Source: DATARH01 sp050246595
GTDB taxonomy: Bacteria > Pseudomonadota > Alphaproteobacteria > ATCC43930 > CGMCC-115725
Reading direction: 5' to 3'
Length of the DNA stretch: 47,343 nt
Assembly: GCA_050246595.1 (NCBI GenBank)
Contig: JBFWVT010000037.1
Span: forward strand, 1-47,343
Both the position numbers and the translations under genes were made by a program. Shown piece after piece: positions 7,784-15,794 of the stretch. How positions within the stretch are numbered: the first letter of the stretch is position 1; each line of letters opens with the position of its first letter. Under the pieces are notes generated by a model. It worked only from the letters and a program-made list of their open reading frames with translations. It was not told where the DNA came from and ran no database searches.

Positions 7784-7885
7784 TTACGATTTCGGCGGCG
7801 ACAATCGTCGGGATGCGAGGGCCGCAAGCGCCAACAACGCCGGTTCCAGAAGCGCCGGGCTGCCCGGCTTCGGAACGGCCGTCAC
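7784..7885 (-). pseudogene. Possible remnant ending in a PEP-CTERM-like tail
   Basis: In the 347-bp stretch between the two flanking minus-strand genes, one frame ends in a 33-residue segment that looks like a PEP-CTERM sorting signal: AVPKPGSPALLEP, a hydrophobic run LLALAALA, then a basic RR cluster and the stop. The frame continues upstream for about 80 codons in Pro/Arg-rich sequence with no recognisable domain and then overlaps the next gene. It may be the 3' end of a lost exported-protein gene. Chance in a GC-rich frame is the main alternative. Nothing else was found in 7678-8024. Confidence 0.3.
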
Positions 7886-8024
7886 GCTCCCGAACGGTCC
7901 GGGTCGGCCGGCAGTTGCGCCGGAGCGGCACTGTTGCTCGATCCAGGTCTCCGTCTTTACTGGCTGCGGCCGGCGCATCGCGAGACCGCTCGCCGGATCG
8001 GGTATGGTCGAGGCGGGGACGCGA

Positions 8025-8411
8025 TCAGTCGTCGCGGCCGATGCCGATCCACTTACCGATGCGCCACAGCGCGAGGTTCTGCTCCTCGGCTGGCGACGGC
8101 GGCCGGACATACATACCGGGAACCCAGACATGCATGTTCATCGGCGAGTTCCAGGTCCAATGCCCGGGCACCCAGACAAAGACCGGGGGTGGCAGGGTAG
8201 GGGGCGCCGCGACCACCGGGGGTGCCGCCTCTTTTTGCTCGACAACGACCTTCTTCTCGATGACAATCCTTTTTCGGACGATTTTCTTTTTCTTGATCTT
8301 CTTGGTCACAATCGGCCGCTTTTCGCGCGGGATGCCGTCGGCGGCGGCCGGAATGCTGACGGCAAACACCGAAGCGGCGACGAGCAGCGCGGCAACCCTG
8401 ATCATGATCAT
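8025..8411 (-). CDS. Lysine-rich exported protein with W-x-P-G motifs
   Basis: Predicted 128-aa exported protein. A signal peptide MIMIRVAALLVAASVFAVS ends near AAADG. A strongly basic segment follows (KKIKKKKIVRKR, about 37-50), then a Pro-rich stretch and two related motifs, WVPGHWTW and WVPGMYV, like those of YXWGXW-repeat lipoproteins and small outer-membrane proteins of alphaproteobacteria. Function is unknown; the basic region could contact nucleic acid, LPS or peptidoglycan. Two ATGs (8411, 8405) are possible, preceded by GGGGG. It is divergent from kdsA. Confidence 0.7.
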   Translation of the reverse strand: MIMIRVAALLVAASVFAVSIPAAADGIPREKRPIVTKKIKKKKIVRKRIVIEKKVVVEQKEAAPPVVAAPPTLPPPVFVWVPGHWTWNSPMNMHVWVPGMYVRPPSPAEEQNLALWRIGKWIGIGRDD

Positions 8412-8562
8412 GATAAACCCCCGGCTCGCGTGACCCGGCAATCATACTCGCATTCCTCGACCAGAGCGATCATGCGCAAATGACCTCCGCAATCCCGTTT
8501 TTTCCGAGATGCGCGATGCGTCCCGGCCCGTGCCGAAATGCCGAACGGCAGGGCCGGCGGCG

Positions 8563-9420
8563 ATGATCCCGCGTCATGTAACGGTGGGCCACATCCGGAT
8601 CGGCAACGATCTGCCGCTGGTGCTGATCGCCGGCCCCTGCGCGCTCGAAAGCCGGGCGCATGCGCTCGAAATCAGCGCGGCGCTGGTCGAGATCACCGGG
8701 AAACTCGGGATTCCGCTGATCTACAAGACCTCGTTCGACAAGGCCAATCGCACGTCGCTGTCGGGTGCGCGCGGTATCGGGTTCGAGAGAGGCCTGCCGA
8801 TCCTTGCCGAAATCCGCGAGAGGCGCGGGGTTCCGGTGCTGACCGATGTGCACCTGCCGGAGCAATGCGCGCCGACCGCCGATTCGGTCGATGTCTTACA
8901 GATACCGGCCTATCTGTGCCGCCAGACCGATCTCCTGGTCGCCGCCGCGCAGACCGGGGCGGCGATCAATGTCAAAAAAGGCCAGTTCCTGGCGCCGTGG
9001 GACATTAAAAACGTCGCCGGCAAGATTTCCGGGAGCGGCAACAAACGGATTCTCCTGTGCGAGCGCGGCGCCAGCTTTGGCTACAACACGCTGGTATCGG
9101 ACATGCGCTCGCTGCCGATCCTGGCCGAGACCGGTTACCCCGTGGTGTTCGACGCGACCCATTCGGTGCAGCAGCCCGGCGGGCAAGGTGAGCGGAGCGG
9201 CGGCGAGCGCCGCTTTGTCGAGACATTGGCGCGTGCTGCGGTCGCGGTTGGCGTCGCCGCGGTGTTCATGGAGACGCACGAGGACCCTGATCGCGCCCCG
9301 TCCGACGGCCCCAACATGGTGCCGCTGCGGGCATTGCCGGAGCTGCTCGAAACGCTGATCGCGTTCGACCGGGTCGCAAAAGCCCGCCCGGCGGCAGCGG
9401 GATCGGCGGATCAGCTATGA
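8563..9420 (+). CDS. kdsA: 3-deoxy-8-phosphooctulonate synthase (Kdo-8-P synthase)
   Basis: Enzyme of 285 aa condensing phosphoenolpyruvate with arabinose 5-phosphate to Kdo-8-phosphate for lipopolysaccharide inner core. Family motifs are LIAGPCALES near residue 20, IYKTSFDKANRTS, VLTDVH, VDVLQIPAYLCRQTDL, NVKKGQFLAPWD, FDATHSVQQPG and the C-terminal METHEDPDRAPSDGPNM. Length matches the family (about 280). The ATG at 8563 gives a standard N-terminus. It is first of the kdsA-eno-ftsB-pdh cluster, and its stop overlaps the next gene's ATG in ATGA. Confidence 0.95.
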   Translation: MIPRHVTVGHIRIGNDLPLVLIAGPCALESRAHALEISAALVEITGKLGIPLIYKTSFDKANRTSLSGARGIGFERGLPILAEIRERRGVPVLTDVHLPEQCAPTADSVDVLQIPAYLCRQTDLLVAAAQTGAAINVKKGQFLAPWDIKNVAGKISGSGNKRILLCERGASFGYNTLVSDMRSLPILAETGYPVVFDATHSVQQPGGQGERSGGERRFVETLARAAVAVGVAAVFMETHEDPDRAPSDGPNMVPLRALPELLETLIAFDRVAKARPAAAGSADQL

Positions 9421-9827
9421 TAACGAAAGGTATTGGAGAACCGGCTGTGAAGGTTGGCGAAGTCGCGTCGGAAACTGCCGAAGCGCAACAAAGCGACGAT
9501 CTTTTCGAGATGGCGAATCTGTTTCCGCACAGAACGGGCCTGCCGATGACCGTATGGGTCAGCCCGCGCGGCGGGGCGCGGCATGACGTGCGGATCAAGG
9601 TCAACATGATCCACGGCAACCAGATGAATGCTTCCAACACGGCGGTGGTGGGCCTGCGCCCGGCACCGCACATAATCGCCGGCAGGCTGTCTCCGGAGGA
9701 TCAACGGGCCGTTTTCGAGTGGGTATCGATCAATGCCGACGCCCTGATCGCCTATTGGGAGGGGCAGATCGATACGATCGATCTCGGCGAACGCTTAAGG
9801 CCAATACCAGCCAACCGGGCAGACTGA
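9417..9827 (+). CDS. Conserved small protein coupled to kdsA
   Basis: Predicted 136-aa soluble protein of unknown function. The core, from MANLFPHRTGLPMTVWVS (about residue 32), reads RGGARHDVRIKV, then a loop MIHGNQMNASNTAV, GLRPAPHIIAGRL, and an alpha-helical end with ADALIAYWEGQID. I recognise the general pattern as one shared by small alphaproteobacterial hypothetical proteins, but no function is known to me. The ATG overlaps the kdsA stop (ATGA), suggesting translational coupling; an internal ATG at 9510 could start a shorter 105-aa form. Confidence 0.75.
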   Translation: MITKGIGEPAVKVGEVASETAEAQQSDDLFEMANLFPHRTGLPMTVWVSPRGGARHDVRIKVNMIHGNQMNASNTAVVGLRPAPHIIAGRLSPEDQRAVFEWVSINADALIAYWEGQIDTIDLGERLRPIPANRAD

Positions 9828-9911
9828 CTACCCCACAGCAGCGACCCTGTTGTCGGGGGAGAGAGTTGGGTTAGCGGGGCGGATGCGGTATGAGGCTTGC
9901 CTCTGGAAATA

Positions 9912-9980
9912 CCCTCATCCGGCCGCTCGCCGACGCCCGCGGTCACCCTCTCTCGCGGTGTGGGAGAGGGACTCCATCCC
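9912..9980. repeat. Palindromic repeat copy upstream of eno
   Basis: The stretch has the form CCCTCATCCGG...GGTCACCCTCTCTCGCG...GGGAGAGGG and belongs to the same family as the copies at 15622-15778 and 16105-16208. Its last GGGAGAGGG lies just before the eno start, so it may also influence eno translation or mRNA stability. Confidence 0.6.
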
Positions 9981-9992
9981 ATGAGGCCATCC

Positions 9993-11270
9993 ATGACCGA
10001 CATCGCCGATATCCGTGCCCGCGAGATCCTCGACAGCCGCGGCAATCCGACCGTCGAGGTCGAGGTTACGCTCGACAGCGGCGCGGTCGGGCGTGCGGCG
10101 GTGCCGTCGGGGGCCTCGACCGGGGCGCATGAGGCGGTCGAAAAGCGCGACGGCGACGCGAAGCGCTATGGCGGGCGAGGCGTGCGGGAGGCGGTTGCGG
10201 CCGTGAATGGGGAAATTTTCGAGGCGCTGTCGGGATTCGATGCGGCCGACCAGTTGCGGATCGACCGCACGCTGATCGAACTCGACGGCACGCCGAACAA
10301 GAGCCGGCTCGGCGCCAATGCGGTGCTCGGGGTCAGCCTGGCCTGTGCGAAGGCGTCGGCGATCGATCTCGACCAACCGCTGTGGCGCTATGTCGGCGGC
10401 GTCTTTGCGCGCACCCTGCCGGTGCCGATGATGAACATCGTCAATGGCGGTGCGCATGCCGACAACCCGATCGACCTCCAGGAATTCATGATCATGCCGG
10501 TCGGTGCGCCGAGCTGTACCGACGCGATCCGCATCGGTGCCGAGGTGTTCCACGCGCTGCGCCGCAAACTGCACGATGCCGGGCATAACACGAATGTCGG
10601 TGACGAGGGCGGGTTTGCGCCCAACCTCGCCTCGGCCGACGCGGCGCTGTCCTTTGTGATGCAGGCGATCGAGAGCGCCGGGTATCGCCCCGGCGAGGAG
10701 GTGGTGCTGGCGCTCGATCCGGCCTCGACCGAGTTCTACCGCGACGGCAAATACCATTTGGAGGGCGAGGGCAAGGTGCTCGATGCCGCCGGCATGGTTG
10801 CCTTTTATGCCGATCTCGTCGCCCGCTACCCGATCGTGTCGATCGAAGACGGCATGGCCGAGGACGATTGGGAAGGCTGGGCGCTCTTGACCCGCGAATT
10901 GGGCAGCCGCGTGCAACTGGTCGGCGACGACGCCTTTGTAACCAACCCGCAGCGGCTCCAAGACGGTATTGCGCGCGGGGTCGGCAACGCCGTGCTCGTC
11001 AAGGTCAACCAGATCGGCACCTTGTCCGAAACCCTGGAGACGATCGAGATCGCGACGCGGGCGGGGTACGGGGCGGTGATGTCGCACCGCTCGGGCGAGA
11101 CCGAGGACACCACGATCGCCGATCTCGCGGTCGCGACCAATTGCGGGCAGATCAAGACCGGGTCGCTGTCCCGCTCCGACCGGCTCGCGAAATACAACCA
11201 GCTGATCCGCATCGAAGAGCAGCTCGGCGATTCGGCGCTCTATCCCGGCCGCAACGTGCTGCGCGGCTGA
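9993..11270 (+). CDS. eno: Enolase (phosphopyruvate hydratase)
   Basis: Glycolytic and gluconeogenic enzyme of 425 aa interconverting 2-phosphoglycerate and phosphoenolpyruvate with Mg2+; also a degradosome component in many bacteria. Signatures include AREILDSRGNPTVEVEV at the N-terminus, VPSGASTGAHEA, NIVNGGAHADN, NVGDEGGFAPN, the metal ligands in LALDPASTEFY and SIEDGMAEDD, the catalytic lysine region AVLVKVNQIGT, and SHRSGETEDTTI. The start is the ATG at 9993 (MTDIADI). The PEP it makes feeds both the upstream kdsA product and pyruvate dehydrogenase downstream. Confidence 0.97.
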   Translation: MTDIADIRAREILDSRGNPTVEVEVTLDSGAVGRAAVPSGASTGAHEAVEKRDGDAKRYGGRGVREAVAAVNGEIFEALSGFDAADQLRIDRTLIELDGTPNKSRLGANAVLGVSLACAKASAIDLDQPLWRYVGGVFARTLPVPMMNIVNGGAHADNPIDLQEFMIMPVGAPSCTDAIRIGAEVFHALRRKLHDAGHNTNVGDEGGFAPNLASADAALSFVMQAIESAGYRPGEEVVLALDPASTEFYRDGKYHLEGEGKVLDAAGMVAFYADLVARYPIVSIEDGMAEDDWEGWALLTRELGSRVQLVGDDAFVTNPQRLQDGIARGVGNAVLVKVNQIGTLSETLETIEIATRAGYGAVMSHRSGETEDTTIADLAVATNCGQIKTGSLSRSDRLAKYNQLIRIEEQLGDSALYPGRNVLRG

Positions 11271-11298
11271 AACCGGCGCGGCTGTCGCGCGCGGCCGA

Positions 11299-12435
11299 TC
11301 ACGTTACCGACGACCGTATGGGCCGTATAGTACGAGACAAGGGCTGGCCGGCGGCGGACGGAACACGATACCGCCGTCGAACACCAAACCCGACAAACGG
11401 CGACACCAGCAGCATCGATACCGCCAGAATGGCCGCGCTTGACACCTCCGGCACGGCGACCGTCGCAACAACGCCGGCGTGATCCGAGGGCCATAACGGC
11501 CGCACCATCTGGAACGGCGTGTCGCTGACAAGAAAGGCCGAGAGGATCGACGGAAAATCGCGCGCGAAGATGTAGTCGAAGCGGCTGGTCAGGCCGGATG
11601 CCGGATTGCTCAAATCGCGGTCCTGGCAACAGGTGGGTCCGACAACGCCGACCGCAGCGGCGGTGTCGACAAATCCGGCCGCCACGATCTGCTGATAGGT
11701 CTGTTGTGCAGGATTGGCATTGAAATCGCCGACCAGCAGTTGCGGCGTGGTGCCGGTACTCAGCGCCGTGAGAAGCTCCTGGGCCTGCAGCAGTCGAACC
11801 GGCTCGATGAATGATTCGAGATGGGTCGAAACAAACTGAAACGGCACGCTGTCGAGCATCGCATCCACCAGCACATATCCGCGATCGGCGGAAATCGGGC
11901 CGAGGACCGTCGGAAAGACCGAGTTATTGGCAAATGTGCGGGATTCGCTGCCGGTCACGGTGAAACCCGGAACCCCGGTGCGAGCAAGGACGATGTCGCG
12001 ATCGGTCACACTGAAACCGGCAAGCGCCACCGATGACCCCTCATGAACCCCGGCGATCGTATAGTCGAGCCCGAGAGCCGCGAGCTGGCTCTGCAGAATC
12101 TGGGCGTAGTCCAGCGTCACGCCGCCGCCGCTGATGATCGACGCCTCCTGCAATCCGATCAGCAGCGGACCGCCCGCAGCCTGAATCCGGCTCGCGATCG
12201 CGGCCGCGCGCGCCGGAAAGTCGTTTGCCACTACGTCCTGAAAGGCTTCCGCCACCCTGATCTCGGCGATGGGCAGATCCGGCGCTTCCAGGAGGGGGCG
12301 GGTATCCGCACCGACATAGAGGTTCTGGGTCATTACCGTCAGCTCGATCGGCGCGGCGCGAACCGTCATGCCTGATGCGAGGTGAAGCAGGAACGGTAAT
12401 ATAACGATCAGGGCCCGGCGACCGATTCGAGACAT
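11299..12435 (-). CDS. Secreted endonuclease/exonuclease/phosphatase-family protein with PEP-CTERM-like tail
   Basis: Protein of 378 aa. A signal peptide (about 1-28, ending TVRAAP) precedes an EEP-fold domain: LTVMTQNLYVGAD, IGLQEAS (catalytic Glu), STHLES, LLVGDFNANPAQ, FDYIFARD and the terminal SDHAGVVA with the catalytic Asp-His pair. Known EEP enzymes are Mg-dependent nucleases or phosphodiesterases. After the domain comes VPEVSSAA, a hydrophobic segment and RRRYR, the layout of a PEP-CTERM sorting signal, although the third motif residue is V rather than P. About 30 residues follow the basic cluster, longer than usual. GGGAG precedes the ATG at 12435. Divergent from ftsB. Confidence 0.8.
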   Translation of the reverse strand: MSRIGRRALIVILPFLLHLASGMTVRAAPIELTVMTQNLYVGADTRPLLEAPDLPIAEIRVAEAFQDVVANDFPARAAAIASRIQAAGGPLLIGLQEASIISGGGVTLDYAQILQSQLAALGLDYTIAGVHEGSSVALAGFSVTDRDIVLARTGVPGFTVTGSESRTFANNSVFPTVLGPISADRGYVLVDAMLDSVPFQFVSTHLESFIEPVRLLQAQELLTALSTGTTPQLLVGDFNANPAQQTYQQIVAAGFVDTAAAVGVVGPTCCQDRDLSNPASGLTSRFDYIFARDFPSILSAFLVSDTPFQMVRPLWPSDHAGVVATVAVPEVSSAAILAVSMLLVSPFVGFGVRRRYRVPSAAGQPLSRTIRPIRSSVT

Positions 12436-12628
12436 TTGCCACTCTCCCGCAGCAATCGGGGATAATCGCGCTTCCCGACTCCGAGTGATTTTGCGGCAAG
12501 GATCACCCCCGCCGGGGATCAGGGGCAACGGCAAAATGCGAGCCGGCACATTGCACCGCGCGGTCCCCCCGATCAGCCTGTTCACCGCCGGCATTGACCC
12601 GCGTCACTGCGCGTGTTTACCTTCCGGC

Positions 12629-12970
12629 ATGATCGTAATGCGCGAAATACGCAAGCGCGCGCGGGCGCTGACCGGGCCGGTGCTGGGGATCGTGCTGACG
12701 GGGTATTTCGGCTATCACCTCGTCGAGGGCGACCGCGGGCTGCGCGCCTGGGTACAGCTGTCGCAGGAGCTGCGGCAGGCAAAAGAGCAGCTTGCCGCCG
12801 TATCCGAAAAACGCACCGAGCTGCAGCGCCGCGTCGCGCATATGCGCGCCGACCAGGTCGATCCGGACCTGCTCGAATCGCAGATCCGCAAGACGCTCGA
12901 CGTCCTGCGTCCCGACGAGATCGTCATCCCGGTGCCGACCGACGCGCCGATACCGGCCGACCAGCGCTGA
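12629..12970 (+). CDS. ftsB: Septum formation initiator FtsB/DivIC-like
   Basis: Small 113-aa bitopic membrane protein of the divisome. A short cytoplasmic basic N-terminus (MREIRKRAR) is followed by one membrane segment (GPVLGIVLTGYFGYHLVEG) and a coiled coil (LSQELRQAKEQLAAVSEKRTEL) extending to about residue 90, ending LDVLRPDEIVIP as in alphaproteobacterial FtsB. It sits between eno and pdhA, the conserved place of this gene in the group. Start codons at 12629 or 12638 are both possible. Confidence 0.85.
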   Translation: MIVMREIRKRARALTGPVLGIVLTGYFGYHLVEGDRGLRAWVQLSQELRQAKEQLAAVSEKRTELQRRVAHMRADQVDPDLLESQIRKTLDVLRPDEIVIPVPTDAPIPADQR

Positions 12971-13102
12971 CGGCCGGCGGTTTGCCGGTCATCGGCGCCG
13001 GCCGCTGCGCGATTCGCCTTCGGGACCAAAGTATTGCGGTCCGCCCGGTTGCAAACCGCCGGATTTCACCCCATCCTTCGGGCGCAGTCCGGAGGGAGCC
13101 CG

Positions 13103-14113
13103 ATGCCCGTCATGCGCAAGGCCAAGGCGGTAAAGCCGGCCGAGCCTCACGTATCGCCCGAGACGCTCAAGCGCTGGTACGAAGACATGCTGCTGATCCG
13201 GCGCTTCGAGGAGCGCGCCGGGCAGATGTACGGCATGGGTCTGATCGGCGGGTTCTGTCATCTCTATATCGGACAGGAGGCGGTCGTCGTCGGCATGCAG
13301 GCGGCGCTCGAGGAGGGCGACACGGTCATCACCTCCTACCGCGATCACGGTCACATGCTGGCCTGCGGCATGGACGCGAAAGGCGTCATGGCCGAGCTGA
13401 CCGGACGGCGCGGCGGCTATTCGCGCGGCAAGGGCGGCTCGATGCACATGTTCAGCCGCGAGAAGAATTTCTACGGCGGCCACGGCATTGTCGCGGCGCA
13501 GGTGCCGATCGGCACCGGTCTCGCCTTTGCCCACCGCTACCGCGACAACGGGCGGATTTCGGTGACCTATTTCGGCGACGGTGCGATCAACCAGGGCCAG
13601 GTCTACGAAAGCTTCAACATGGCCGCGCTGTGGAATCTGCCGGTCGTCTATGTCATCGAAAACAACCGCTACGGCATGGGAACCTCGGTCAGCCGCGCCT
13701 CGGCGGGCACCGATCTGCATCATCGCGGCGTCGCCTACGGCATCCCGGGCGAGCAGGTCGACGGGATGGATGTCGTCGCGGTGTACGAGGCCGGGCTCAA
13801 GGCGGCCGAGCACGCCCGCTCCGGCGAGGGGCCGATCATCCTCGAAATGCTGACCTACCGCTATCGCGGCCATTCGATGTCCGACCCGGCCAAGTACCGC
13901 ACCAAGGAAGAGGTCGATCGGATGCGCACTGAGCACGACCCGATCACGCAATTGCGCCAGCGCCTTATCGACGAGAATGTCGCCGATGAGAACGAGTTGC
14001 GCCAGGTCGAGCGGCGCGCTCGCGATATCGTCGCCGAAGCGGCGCAATACGCGCAGGAATGCCCCGAGCCGGACCCGGAAGAATTGTGGACCGATGTGCT
14101 GGCCGAAGCCTAG
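13103..14113 (+). CDS. pdhA: Pyruvate dehydrogenase E1 component, alpha subunit
   Basis: Thiamine-diphosphate-dependent E1 alpha chain of 336 aa, part of the alpha2beta2 E1 that decarboxylates pyruvate and acetylates lipoyl groups. Motifs are RRFEERAGQMYG near the N-terminus, FCHLYIGQEAV, SYRDHGHML, the ThDP motif beginning GDGAINQG and ending IENN, and the phosphorylation-loop region YRYRGHSMSDPAKYR. GGAGGG stands 6-7 bases before the ATG at 13103. It is followed at 54 bp by pdhB. Confidence 0.96.
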   Translation: MPVMRKAKAVKPAEPHVSPETLKRWYEDMLLIRRFEERAGQMYGMGLIGGFCHLYIGQEAVVVGMQAALEEGDTVITSYRDHGHMLACGMDAKGVMAELTGRRGGYSRGKGGSMHMFSREKNFYGGHGIVAAQVPIGTGLAFAHRYRDNGRISVTYFGDGAINQGQVYESFNMAALWNLPVVYVIENNRYGMGTSVSRASAGTDLHHRGVAYGIPGEQVDGMDVVAVYEAGLKAAEHARSGEGPIILEMLTYRYRGHSMSDPAKYRTKEEVDRMRTEHDPITQLRQRLIDENVADENELRQVERRARDIVAEAAQYAQECPEPDPEELWTDVLAEA

Positions 14114-14166
14114 AAGAGGGCGGGCGGTGGCGGTCGCGACCGAGCGGGAGGGATGCCGAGGACGGA

Positions 14167-15618
14167 ATGGCTAGCGAAGTGCTGATGCCGGCGCTGTCGC
14201 CGACGATGACCGAGGGCAAGATCGCGCGCTGGGTCAAGAGCGAGGGCGACACGGTCAGGGCCGGCGACATTCTCGCCGAGATCGAAACCGACAAGGCGAC
14301 AATGGAGGTCGAGGCGGTCGATGAGGGCGTGCTCGCCAAAATCGTCATTCCCGAGGGCACCGACCATGTCGCGGTCAACACGCCGATCGCGCTGATCGCC
14401 GAAAACGGCGGGGATGCCGAAACCGTTGAGGCGGATCGCCGTCCCGCTCCCGCCGCGCCGCCGCGCCCGCGCTCGGGGGCCGAGCCGGGTCGCCCGGCGC
14501 CGCAGCCGCCGGACCAGCGTGCCGAGGCGACGCCGCCTCCTCCCGCGGCGCGCGCCCCGGCTCAGCCCGTTCGCGTCGAGAAGCGCCCGGCTCCGGACGG
14601 CGCGCCGGCGCGCGGTCCCGAGGCGTATACGGGGAAAGCCGTCATGATGACGGTGCGCGAGGCGCTGCGCGATGCAATGGCCGAGGAGATGCGGCGCGAC
14701 GACAGCGTGCTGCTGCTCGGCGAGGAAGTCGGCGAGTACCAGGGCGCCTACAAGGTCAGCCAGGGGTTGTTGCAGGAATTCGGGCCGCGCCGCGTGATCG
14801 ACACGCCGATCACCGAGCATGGTTTTACCGGGCTCGGGGTCGGCGCCGCCTTCGCCGGACTGCGCCCGATCGTCGAGTTCATGACGTTCAATTTCGCCAT
14901 GCAGGCGATGGACCAGATCATCAACTCGGCGGCCAAGACGCGCTATATGTCGGGCGGCCAGATGGCGGCGCCGATCGTGTTTCGCGGTCCTAACGGCATC
15001 GCCTCGCGGGTCGCGGCGCAGCATTCGCAATGCTTTGCGAGCTGGTACGCGCATGTGCCGGGGCTCAAGGTCGTCGCGCCCTATACCGGGGCCGACTACA
15101 AGGGGCTGTTGAAGTCGGCGATCCGCGACCCGAACCCGGTCATCTTTCTCGAACACGAACTGGTTTACGGCGAGAGTTTTCCGGTCCCCGAGGACCCCGG
15201 CTACCTCGTGCCGATCGGCCGGGCGCGGATCGCGCGCGAAGGCGAGCATGTCACGATCGCGGCGTTCTCGCGCATGGTGAAGCTGGCGTTGCAGGCCGCC
15301 GAGGAATTGGAAAACGCCGGCATTTCCGCCGAGGTGATCGATCTGCGCTCGCTGCGCCCGTTCGATGTGGCAACGGTCGTCGAGTCGGTCAAAAAGACCA
15401 ACCGGATCGTCTCGGTCGAGGAGGGCTGGCCGTTCGCCGGGATCGGGTCGGAGATCGCCGCGATTGTCATGGAGGAATGTTTCGACTGGCTCGACGCGCC
15501 GTTGAAGCGGGTCGCGGGGAAGGACGTACCGCTGCCCTACGCGGCCAATCTCGAACGGCTCGCCGTGCCGCAGGTCGAAGACATTGTCGCCGCCGCGAGG
15601 GAAGTGACGTATCGCTGA
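14167..15618 (+). CDS. pdhB: Pyruvate dehydrogenase E1 beta subunit with N-terminal lipoyl domain
   Basis: Protein of 483 aa. Residues 1-80 form a biotinyl/lipoyl domain (MPALSPTMTEG; lipoylation lysine in IETDKATMEVEAV), then a long Pro/Ala/Arg linker (about 85-155), then the E1 beta transketolase-like domain (TVREALRDAMAEEM to the end) with EEVGEYQGAYK, DTPITEHGFTGLGVG, AAQHSQ and SLRPFD. A lipoyl domain fused to E1 beta is a known alphaproteobacterial arrangement, and it means the complex carries lipoyl arms on both E1 and E2. ATG at 14167 follows GGACGGA. Confidence 0.96.
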   Translation: MASEVLMPALSPTMTEGKIARWVKSEGDTVRAGDILAEIETDKATMEVEAVDEGVLAKIVIPEGTDHVAVNTPIALIAENGGDAETVEADRRPAPAAPPRPRSGAEPGRPAPQPPDQRAEATPPPPAARAPAQPVRVEKRPAPDGAPARGPEAYTGKAVMMTVREALRDAMAEEMRRDDSVLLLGEEVGEYQGAYKVSQGLLQEFGPRRVIDTPITEHGFTGLGVGAAFAGLRPIVEFMTFNFAMQAMDQIINSAAKTRYMSGGQMAAPIVFRGPNGIASRVAAQHSQCFASWYAHVPGLKVVAPYTGADYKGLLKSAIRDPNPVIFLEHELVYGESFPVPEDPGYLVPIGRARIAREGEHVTIAAFSRMVKLALQAAEELENAGISAEVIDLRSLRPFDVATVVESVKKTNRIVSVEEGWPFAGIGSEIAAIVMEECFDWLDAPLKRVAGKDVPLPYAANLERLAVPQVEDIVAAAREVTYR

Positions 15619-15621
15619 AAT

Positions 15622-15778
15622 CCCCTCTCCCGCATCGCGGGAGAGGGTGGTCGCCGCGGCAGCGGCGACCGGGTGAGGGCCGTCATGCGGTTTACCCTCA
15701 CCCTCCCATCGCTTTGCGATGGGCCCCTCCCCCGGATCAAGTCCGGGGCAGGCTCTCTCTCGCGATGCGGGAGAGGGG
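15622..15778. repeat. Palindromic repeat cluster between pdhB and pdhC
   Basis: The 176-bp gap is almost wholly made of hairpins. An 11-bp stem CCCTCTCCCGC (15623-15633) pairs with 15637-15647 across a 3-base loop. Then come GGTCGCCG...CGGCGACC, CCCATCGC...GCGATGGG and CCCCGGA...TCCGGGG, and the cluster closes with GCGGGAGAGGGG, itself the complement of the opening. Such elements are dispersed intergenic repeats. Here it may moderate pdhC relative to pdhAB by stabilising or terminating the transcript. Confidence 0.75.
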
Positions 15779-15794
15779 ATTATTGGGAGTCGTG

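Noticed and set aside
6409..8433. Open frame of 674 codons on the plus strand
   Set aside because: It is a shadow of the flavin oxidoreductase and lysine-rich protein genes; composition is Arg/Gly/Pro-rich with no motif.
12613..13932. Open frame of 439 codons overlapping ftsB and pdhA in another frame
   Set aside because: The pdhA frame has all E1 alpha motifs; this one is Arg-rich noise.
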